From positions 1 to 45,140 of the forward strand of contig JAFGFN010000143.1 of the NCBI GenBank assembly GCA_016931035.1: a DNA stretch of 45,140 bases, written 5' to 3'. Source of the stretch: Candidatus Sumerlaeota bacterium. Lineage in GTDB: Bacteria > Sumerlaeota > Sumerlaeia > UBA8349. Within the stretch, counting starts at the first letter, position 1. Each line of letters opens with the position of its first letter. Below, one piece after another: positions 34,216 through 40,406 of this stretch. Under the pieces are notes generated by a model. The model saw nothing but the letters and a program-made list of their open reading frames with translations, had not been told where the DNA came from and ran no database searches. A program made the position numbers and the translations under genes.

Positions 34216-35880
34216 ATGCGTGTTTCGATCCAGTGGGTAGCGGCGTTCTTGTCGATTCTTGTCGGTCCGGTCGCCGCGCAGGATTCCGGCCCGTCGATGT
34301 TCGCCGATCCGGCGCTGAAAGAAGCGCTCTCGGCGATTCAGGCCAAAGGCGCGGAGGTCAACGACTACACCTGCGTCATCGAGATCCGGGAGAAAGGAAC
34401 CCAGGACGGGACTCCGTATGAGAACGTGGGTCGCGAGGAACTGGGCTTCCGACGTCCCAACTCGTATTACGCCAAGGTGCAGCGCCTTCAGGACAACGAC
34501 CCGGCCGTCGCCGGCAGTCTTACCCGCATTATCGGCAATAGCGAGATACAGTCTCGATACATCGTGAACGCGCCCGGCTCGGGGCAACACGCGGTCAAGG
34601 ACCCGGACAACGCCATGACCGCCGAGGAGAAAGCGAAAGCCATCCGGGACCACGAGACGCCTCACATCGATCGCTACGACTTCGCACGGCTCCGCTCGGC
34701 CGGACTCCCCAAGGAAATCGCCGCAATGCTCGATTCCGCGGCGCTTGGCGTTCGGCCCCTCACCTTTCTCGACGACTACAAGGATCGGTTCGAGCACGAC
34801 GGCATCCGGCTGGTGTCGCAGGACGACGCGTCGTGGGTGCTCGAATGCAGAATGAGCGGCGACCTCGGAGACGAGGACGACGAGGGCCAGGTCGCCACGG
34901 TGACGATCGACAAGAGCGACGGCATCGTCCGCAAGATCGAGTTCGCCTACAACGGGAACCCGGACCGGTCCAAAACTTACACGGTGAGCGAAATCAAGGT
35001 CAACGCGGGGTTGCCCGACACGGTCTTCGACTCGACCCCGCCCCCCGGAATCCCCGTGGCCGACAAGGTCGATGAGATCGTCTCGGGAATCCAGACGGCC
35101 ACGATGGACGCCCTCAAGGCGATGAACCCGACTCTGGCCGCGATCCAATGGCAGGAAGGCCCCACCCGGGCCGACGTGGGCGGAATCGCCCATCTTCAAC
35201 TCCCCGCCGGATACGTCTTCGCCAACGGCAGCGACACCGCGACCTTGCTCGAATCGTTCGGCAACCTGGTGACCGACGAGCCGCTAGGGATGTTCGCGCC
35301 CAAGACGCTCGATTGGTTCGTCGTGTTCTTCTTCGACGACGTCGGGTACGTCAAAGACGACGAGAAGGACGAACTCGACCCCGACGCCATGCTCAAGAGC
35401 ATGCGCAACAACAACGAGACGGCCAACAAAATGCGCAAAGAGGCGGGACTCGAAACGCTCGAGCTCGTCGGATGGGCCGTCGAGCCGCGATACGACGAAG
35501 CCACCCACAACGTCGAATGGGCCCTGAGGCTAAAGGACGAAGCCGATCACATCACCGTCAACCACCACACCCGCTACCTCGGACGCACGGGCATCATGAA
35601 CGTGACCTACGTCGGCGATCCCGAGTCGCTCTCGGACCGCCTCCCCGTTTTCAAGGAGCGGATGCGCGAGTTCGCCTTCGCCCAGGGCAACCGCTACGAC
35701 GAATACCGCGCGGGCGACCGCGTGGCCCAGTTCGGCCTGTCGGCCTTGGTCGTCGGCGGAGCCGCGGCCCTGGCGGTGAAAACCGGCCTGTTCAAGTATC
35801 TCTGGAAACTGATTATCCTCGTGGTTGCGGTTCTCGGAGGCGGGCTCAAGGCGATCTTCGGACGCAAGTCCACGAAGTAG
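34216..35880 (+). CDS. LolA-like/DUF1571-type N-terminus fused to a DUF2167 membrane domain
   Basis: 554 aa. Signal peptide 1-22 (AFLSILVGPVAAQ). Residues about 35-280 look like the outer-membrane lipoprotein-sorting (LolA/DUF1571) fold: DYTCVIEIREKG, FRRPNSYYAKVQ, VATVTIDKSDGIVRKIEF. Residues about 310-520 are DUF2167: GPTRADVGGIAHLQLPAGYVF, LDWFVVFFFDDVGYVKDDEK, VGWAVEPRYDEATHNVEWAL. Two TM helices close the protein (about 505-545). DUF2167 proteins are membrane proteins of unknown function; the LolA-like addition is unusual. The ATG at 34216 has a G-rich site 9 bases upstream; the ATG at 34207 is too close to it. First gene of a three-gene plus-strand operon. Confidence 0.8.
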   Translation: MRVSIQWVAAFLSILVGPVAAQDSGPSMFADPALKEALSAIQAKGAEVNDYTCVIEIREKGTQDGTPYENVGREELGFRRPNSYYAKVQRLQDNDPAVAGSLTRIIGNSEIQSRYIVNAPGSGQHAVKDPDNAMTAEEKAKAIRDHETPHIDRYDFARLRSAGLPKEIAAMLDSAALGVRPLTFLDDYKDRFEHDGIRLVSQDDASWVLECRMSGDLGDEDDEGQVATVTIDKSDGIVRKIEFAYNGNPDRSKTYTVSEIKVNAGLPDTVFDSTPPPGIPVADKVDEIVSGIQTATMDALKAMNPTLAAIQWQEGPTRADVGGIAHLQLPAGYVFANGSDTATLLESFGNLVTDEPLGMFAPKTLDWFVVFFFDDVGYVKDDEKDELDPDAMLKSMRNNNETANKMRKEAGLETLELVGWAVEPRYDEATHNVEWALRLKDEADHITVNHHTRYLGRTGIMNVTYVGDPESLSDRLPVFKERMREFAFAQGNRYDEYRAGDRVAQFGLSALVVGGAAALAVKTGLFKYLWKLIILVVAVLGGGLKAIFGRKSTK

Positions 35881-35913
35881 CGAACACGCTCGACTTCGGG
35901 TCGGGACCGCGCC

Positions 35914-37140
35914 ATGAGCGACGAACAGACCCTCCTCCTCGTTCTCGTCCTCCTGTACCTGTCGGACTGCCTGGTCTGGGTCCGGCGCGGCGCGGCCGCC
36001 TTGGTCACCCACACCGGTTGGGGCCGTTTCCGTATCGCCGGGATCGAGATCCTGTCCAACCATCGCGGCCGGGCGATGGCCCTGAACCCGCTCTCCCCTC
36101 TTTCCACGGCGTTTGTGTGTCAGGGATCGCCGGTGTCGCTCTCGCCCGACGGCGCTTGCTCCCATGCCGCCCAGGGAATCGACGACCTCGGACCCACCGG
36201 GAGCGAACCCGTCTCGGTCGCACCGTGGAAAGACGCGGCGGACACTCGGACCCAATCCAACGATCTCTTGATCGGCGCCGAGCGGTTCGCCCGATGCTCG
36301 AGCCGCGGCCTCGCCCTCTCCCTCGCCCGAAGAATCTCCGAGATCGCCGGCCTTCCCGAGACCGAACGCGAGGAAGCGATCCAGGGCGACCTCGCCCGCG
36401 CCCTCGATTCCGGGCGGGTCGCCGAACGCATCGAGGAGACCCGGAACGCGACCCGCGTGTTGCGCCCGCTGTGCGCGGTCTTGTTTCTGTTCCTGTTTCT
36501 CGTCTCGCCGGTCGCGGTATGGCAACACGGTTTCGCCCGCGCCATCGTCCCGCTTCTGGTTTTCGGTCTCCCGCTCCACGTCGCGGTTCTCGCCCTCTTC
36601 TATCGCGCCCATCTCCGGCTCCATCCCGCGGTGCGCGAGGAACGATGGCAACACCTCGTCACGATGCTTCTCTGCCCTCCCATGGCCGCGCGCGCCGCCG
36701 ACATCGTCTCGCGCCACGCCCTCGATCTCTTCCACCCGATCGCCGTCGCCCGCGCGCTGTGCGACGCCGACGACTTCGCCGCGTTTGCGAAACAGCTCCT
36801 TCTCCATCTCCGATATCCCCTCGGCGCGGAACGCCTCGAACCCGAAGCCCGCGCCGTCGTGGAATGGTCCCGCGAGACGACGGTCGCCGCGATCGAGACT
36901 TTCCTGCGCGACAAGGAAATCGACCCGGAAGCGCTGTGCGAACTGCGCTTGCCGCCGGACGCCGCCTACCGAGCCTATTGCCCGCGGTGCCACTCGGGCT
37001 TTCTGCGCGACGACGGCGAATGTCCCGACTGCCCCGGCGTTCGCCTCGAACCCGTCGAAGAGGGGACACGAACCGGAAGCGCGGCCGCCCAGGGCGGCGA
37101 GAACGGTTCGTGTACCCCGACCCAAGGAGTCGCCCCATGA
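35914..37140 (+). CDS. Membrane protein with C-terminal zinc ribbon, unknown function
   Basis: 408 aa, family not recognised. An N-terminal hydrophobic segment (5-17, QTLLLVLVLLYLS) could be a TM helix. Two strong TM helices lie in the middle, at about 185-205 and 210-230 (LCAVLFLFLFLVSPVAVW; AIVPLLVFGLPLHVAVLALF). A helical cytoplasmic region follows, and near the C-terminus a zinc ribbon YCPRCHSGFLRDDGECPDC (about residues 355-373). The tail is low-complexity. It starts 33 bases after the DUF2167-type gene and its stop overlaps the next start (ATGA), so the three genes form one unit. No strong ribosome site precedes the ATG. A membrane-bound complex with the DUF2167 protein is inferred from context only. 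Confidence 0.75.
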   Translation: MSDEQTLLLVLVLLYLSDCLVWVRRGAAALVTHTGWGRFRIAGIEILSNHRGRAMALNPLSPLSTAFVCQGSPVSLSPDGACSHAAQGIDDLGPTGSEPVSVAPWKDAADTRTQSNDLLIGAERFARCSSRGLALSLARRISEIAGLPETEREEAIQGDLARALDSGRVAERIEETRNATRVLRPLCAVLFLFLFLVSPVAVWQHGFARAIVPLLVFGLPLHVAVLALFYRAHLRLHPAVREERWQHLVTMLLCPPMAARAADIVSRHALDLFHPIAVARALCDADDFAAFAKQLLLHLRYPLGAERLEPEARAVVEWSRETTVAAIETFLRDKEIDPEALCELRLPPDAAYRAYCPRCHSGFLRDDGECPDCPGVRLEPVEEGTRTGSAAAQGGENGSCTPTQGVAP

Positions 37141-37373
37141 GCGAACACAGCAATCTCCTCATCGTCGGAGTCTGTATCGTCGCTTTCATCGGAGGTTACG
37201 GACTCGTTTCGATGATCGTCGACTTCATCCGCAAGCGATTGGGATCGTCCGACCGCCCGAGGATCGACCGCCCCGGATCGCCCCCCGCGCCCCCACCCCC
37301 GACCGACCCGTCGCGTTCCCCCTGGGCGCCGCCCCCCTCCCAAAATCGCCCCCGCGATTCCGATTCGCGGTGA
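37137..37373 (+). CDS. Small membrane protein with Pro-rich tail
   Basis: 78 aa, no family recognised. One TM helix (about residues 7-28, LLIVGVCIVAFIGGYGLVSMIV), then a basic stretch (DFIRKRLGSSDRP) and a Pro/Ser/Arg-rich disordered tail (PGSPPAPPPPTDPSRSP). The start overlaps the previous stop as ATGA and has a strong AAGGAG site 7 bases upstream, which supports translation despite the small size. Last gene of the operon; the MITE-like element begins 10 bases after its stop. Confidence 0.7.
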   Translation: MSEHSNLLIVGVCIVAFIGGYGLVSMIVDFIRKRLGSSDRPRIDRPGSPPAPPPPTDPSRSPWAPPPSQNRPRDSDSR

Positions 37374-37473
37374 AGGGTGGCTGGGTGCGACCCGCCAATC
37401 TGAAAACGCCACCACCGACTTCATGTCGGTGGGGCGATGACTATGCTTCAGAAGGGCGCCAATTGCCTTTCTT

Positions 37474-37528
37474 TCCCTCCGCTCCTCTTCCTCCCTGCCG
37501 TCGGCAGGGAGGAAGAGGAGCGGAGGGA
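37474..37528. repeat. 27-bp-arm perfect palindrome
   Basis: Arms 37474-37500 and 37502-37528 are perfect reverse complements separated by a single base. One arm is purely pyrimidine-rich (tccctccgctcctcttcctc), the other purine-rich. It could extrude as a cruciform or fold as a very stable RNA stem in either transcript. It lies in the centre of the MITE-like element. Confidence 0.95.
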
Positions 37529-37589
37529 GGGAAAAACGCTCCACAACTGGAGCAGAACCATCGCTCCACCGGTGTAAAACCGGTGGGGG

Positions 37590-37641
37590 CGAAGAATCGC
37601 GGCGAAGAATCGCGGCGAAAAATCGCGGCGAAAAATCGCGG
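37590..37641. repeat. 13-bp tandem repeat, 4 copies
   Basis: Four head-to-tail units: cgaagaatcgcgg twice, then cgaaaaatcgcgg twice. Lies in the right part of the MITE-like element. Confidence 0.95.
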
Positions 37642-37932
37642 CGCAAAACGCCTTTTCAAAATAGCGGGTCGCACCCGGACGTCTCCATCCTCTGTCACGC
37701 CCTGCCGCTCTCCGCGCCGGGCCATTTCGCAAGAACCTCCCCGGACGGCTGCGCGCCGATTCCTCGCCCTTGAATCCCGCCGGGGGTTGGAGTAGGGTAA
37801 TCCCGAACGTCGGCTCTCCTTTCCTCCCCCGGATTCGCGCCGCATCGCCCGAGCGGAAGGGAAGCCCCGTTTCGATCGGTTGCACAGTGCCAACCCCGGC
37901 GGAGGGTCACAACCTCTCCGAAAGGCGAGAAC

Positions 37933-39141
37933 ATGGCGACCGCCAACCGTAAATCGTATGCCCTCCTGGGCGACACGCCCGTTCCGAAGAAGGCACGCGG
38001 CGACCTGTTGAGATTCCGAGCGACGGCCAGAGTGCTCGCCGGGGCCGCCGCCGAAACGGTCGAGCCCTTGACCATCGGCATATTCGGGGAATGGGGCACC
38101 GGCAAGACCAGCCTGATGCAGCTGGTGCGCGACGAACTCCTCCGCGACCGGCACTGGAAAAAAGAGGTCGCGCCGGTCTGGTTCAACGCCTGGCAGTACG
38201 AGAAGGAAGAGCATCTGATTCTCCCCCTCCTCGCGACGATCGACAGGGAACTTCAGAAGAGTGCTTGGACGCAATTTGCGGACGGCGCGAAGAAGGTGCG
38301 GAATCTCCTTCGGGCCATGGTCTATGCGGTGAACGGGACGTGCGAACTCGGCCTCCCCGGCGTGGCGAAGGCGGAGGTCGGGGTCTCGCTCGACAAGAGC
38401 ATCCAGCGCTACGAGGATCTGGAGAAAGCCGAGTGCCGGTTGGCCACCGGTTTCTACTTCGAAGCCTTCGAGCAGTTGTCGCAGTGCGCCAACGACAGCA
38501 AGTTGCCGCGCGTCGTCGTCTTCGTGGACGATCTGGACCGATGCTTCCCGGACGCGGCGGTCAAGTTGCTCGAGAGCGTCAAGCTCGCTCTTCATCAACC
38601 GGGGTTCTCCTTCGTGATCGGTGTCAACCAGGCGATCATCGAGGCGTTCGTCAAGACGAAATGGACGAAGGACTACCGCATCGGCGAGCATTTCGACAAC
38701 TACCTCGACAAGATGGTCCAGGTGAAAGTCGCGGTCCCCGCCCGCGCCTCCGGCGAGAAGACCATGGGCGACTACGTCGCCGAATTGGTGAAGCAGAGCG
38801 GCGTGGACTTCTCGAGCGAAGACGCGACGAGCGAGGACGTTCCGCGCCTGATCGCCGAGGCGGTCAACTGCAACCCTCGCTCGATCGTGCGGTTGTTGAA
38901 CCGCATCCTGGTGGCCCAACGGACCCAGGAGATCGAGATAGAGGAGAGCGGTGAAGAGAATGGGGAGGAGGAGAGCGCGGAGAAGGAGAAGTACGATCCC
39001 CTGGCGCTTCTCATCCACTATGCGACGGACGAGCCGCGCTTTCGAGACCTTGTGTCGGTCCTGGATATCCCAGTGACCCTAGGGCAAGGGGAAGAAGACA
39101 AGAGACCGATTCCGAACAGCACCGAGGAGACGCCAAGATGA
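37933..39141 (+). CDS. KAP-family P-loop NTPase
   Basis: 402 aa. Walker A GEWGTGKTS at 52-60, the KAP-specific WFNAWQYE at 83-90, Walker [13 protein letters not shown] at 193-204, and the sensor-like GVNQAIIEAF downstream. KAP NTPases are STAND-related ATP-driven switches, often membrane-bound and frequent in phage defence and other conflict systems. This one lacks the usual inserted TM pair (the region 120-150 is only weakly hydrophobic), so it is probably soluble. The C-terminal 60 residues include an acidic stretch (EESGEENGEEESAEKEK). The ATG is preceded by AAAGGCGAG. Its stop overlaps the FGE-like gene start (ATGA), so the two are coupled. Confidence 0.92.
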   Translation: MATANRKSYALLGDTPVPKKARGDLLRFRATARVLAGAAAETVEPLTIGIFGEWGTGKTSLMQLVRDELLRDRHWKKEVAPVWFNAWQYEKEEHLILPLLATIDRELQKSAWTQFADGAKKVRNLLRAMVYAVNGTCELGLPGVAKAEVGVSLDKSIQRYEDLEKAECRLATGFYFEAFEQLSQCANDSKLPRVVVFVDDLDRCFPDAAVKLLESVKLALHQPGFSFVIGVNQAIIEAFVKTKWTKDYRIGEHFDNYLDKMVQVKVAVPARASGEKTMGDYVAELVKQSGVDFSSEDATSEDVPRLIAEAVNCNPRSIVRLLNRILVAQRTQEIEIEESGEENGEEESAEKEKYDPLALLIHYATDEPRFRDLVSVLDIPVTLGQGEEDKRPIPNSTEETPR

Positions 39142-40127
39142 CCGAGGAACCCGGGAAGACAGAGACGATCGGGACCGTTCTCGCCGAGGCGCTCTCGACC
39201 TCGTCCGACGACCACCAGGCGACGATGCTACGGCTCGCAGAAATCCGACTCAAGAGCAGACAGGATGTTCTCGCCAAGGCCGTCGCCGTCCTCGACGAGC
39301 ACCCGCATCTGTGCCGTCTTCTCAAGTCCGATACCGGCCTGAGGTGGTTGAAAGAAAGAGAATACCGCGAGGGATTGGGACAAGTCGCCGCTGGCACGCT
39401 GGGGGAAGGCAAGGCGAAGGCGGAAGAGAAAGAACCGGCCCCCCTCGGGCAGCGCGCGGCCGTCGACAGCCTCCTGAGCAACATGGTTGCGATTCCCGCC
39501 GGCAAGTTCACGATGGGGAGCGATGAGAAGAACGACGAGAAGCCCCCCCACGAGGTGGAGTTGGGGGCGTTTCAGATCGCCGCCATGCCTGTCACTCAGG
39601 CGCAGTACGAAGCCGTCATGGGAAGAAACCCCTCGCACCTCGAGGACCGACCGAACAACCCAGTCGAGTCCATATCGTGGAAGGACGCCATGGAGTTTTG
39701 TAGGAGACTGTCGGACCAGACCGGGCAGAAGTTCACGCTTCCGACCGAGGCGCAGTGGGAGTACGCCTGTCGGGCGGGGAGCTCGACGCGGTACTGCTTC
39801 GGCGCTTCGGCAAACGAGCTGAGCGACTACGCGTGGTATGGCGCTAACTCGGGAGGAAGTATCCACCCGGTCGGGCAGAAGACCCCCAACGCCTGGGGAT
39901 TGTACGACATGCACGGCAACGTCTGGGAGTGGTGTCTGTCGCTGTACAAGCCGTACCCTTACAAGGACGACGGTCGTAACGACCTATCGGCCGACGGTCC
40001 CCGGGTGGTGCGTGGCGGCTGCTGGCTCATCGATGCAGACAACTGCCGCTCGGCCTGTCGCTACTACGTCAATCCCGACTACCGCGCCGACGCTTTCGGG
40101 TTTCGGTTGGTGCGGACTCAGAAGTAG
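39138..40127 (+). CDS. FGE-sulfatase (SUMF1)/C-type-lectin-fold protein, partner of the KAP NTPase
   Basis: 329 aa. Residues 1-110 are helical and charged (no family recognised). Residues about 115-326 are a formylglycine-generating-enzyme-like domain: MVAIPAGKFTMGSD, VTQAQYEAVMG, ISWKDAMEFCRRLS, LPTEAQWEYACRAG, WGLYDMHGNVWEWC and a C-terminal RGGCWLIDADNCRSACR...GFRLVR. No signal peptide. A true FGE is unlikely: such domains next to NTPases usually act as binding or regulatory modules. The C-terminus has the exact layout of DGR variable regions (see 40011-40106). The start overlaps the KAP stop by 4 bases. Confidence 0.88.
   Translation: MTEEPGKTETIGTVLAEALSTSSDDHQATMLRLAEIRLKSRQDVLAKAVAVLDEHPHLCRLLKSDTGLRWLKEREYREGLGQVAAGTLGEGKAKAEEKEPAPLGQRAAVDSLLSNMVAIPAGKFTMGSDEKNDEKPPHEVELGAFQIAAMPVTQAQYEAVMGRNPSHLEDRPNNPVESISWKDAMEFCRRLSDQTGQKFTLPTEAQWEYACRAGSSTRYCFGASANELSDYAWYGANSGGSIHPVGQKTPNAWGLYDMHGNVWEWCLSLYKPYPYKDDGRNDLSADGPRVVRGGCWLIDADNCRSACRYYVNPDYRADAFGFRLVRTQK
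40011..40106 (+). other. Possible DGR variable region (VR) at the C-terminus of the FGE-like gene
   Basis: Codons 292-323. The residues that replace the usual Asn/Ser of the RGGSWNNN...NCRSANRNNN...GFR consensus are encoded by TGC, CTC, ATC, GAT, TGT, TAC, TAC, GTC, TAC, GCC, GAC and GCT. Each can be reached from AAC, AAT or AGC by changing only adenines, which is what adenine mutagenesis by a diversity-generating retroelement makes. Caution: NNC codons are common in this GC-rich genome and ordinary FGE-like proteins share the framework. No template repeat or reverse transcriptase is in the window. Confidence 0.35.
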
Positions 40128-40205
40128 GCTGTACGCTTTTTGCCTTTTGCCATACGGCCGCCTCCACGACTCACGCCCGTATGCATTCGAACGTACGCAT
40201 CGGAG

Positions 40206-40317
40206 GCCCACGAATCGCGCGAACTTGTTCATGGGAACGTCCCCGCAACCCAAGGGGGCTTTAGCCCGACTCCGGTGCGGCTACGCCGCCATGAGGGAAT
40301 TCGCGCGATTCGTGGGC
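40206..40317. repeat. 112-bp element with perfect 18-bp inverted ends
   Basis: Arms 40206-40223 and 40300-40317 (gcccacgaatcgcgcgaa and its reverse complement) flank two small internal hairpins, gggct/agccc at about 40256-40267 and gcggc/gccgc at 40277-40289. It lies between the FGE-like gene and the next gene. Either a short palindromic repeat family member or a structured transcript end; no coding capacity. Confidence 0.75.
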
Positions 40318-40406
40318 GCCACTCTTTTCTCGTTTCTCCACCAACGTGCTTCCCGTCTTCTCGACTTTGCGCTACACTCTCTCCTAGCGCTGCCGGGAGG
40401 TGTAGA

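Larger units (their letters stand above)
37383..37676. mobile_element. MITE-like element with 28-bp terminal inverted repeats
   Basis: 294 bases bounded by inverted repeats 37383-37410 and 37649-37676: the outer 13 bases (gggtgcgacccgc) are perfect and the inner part is imperfect. Inside are an 8-bp hairpin (37412-37432), a 55-base near-palindrome (37474-37528), a 6-bp hairpin at about 37538-37553, another 8-bp hairpin (37566-37586) and a 4x13-bp tandem repeat. It has no coding capacity. No convincing target-site duplication is visible. It looks like a non-autonomous transposable or structured repeat; this is inference from symmetry. Confidence 0.55.
37374..37932. other. Repeat-filled intergenic region upstream of the KAP gene
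   Basis: 559 bases with no gene. The first half is the inverted-repeat element at 37383-37676, described separately. The second half (37677-37932) must hold the KAP/FGE promoter, but no clear -35/-10 pair is seen. Confidence 0.5.

Noticed and set aside
39138..40127. Annotation as genuine sulfatase-modifying formylglycine-generating enzyme
   Set aside because: No sulfatase gene nearby, no signal peptide, coupling to a KAP NTPase, and a cysteine arrangement in a position expected to vary; a binding role fits better.
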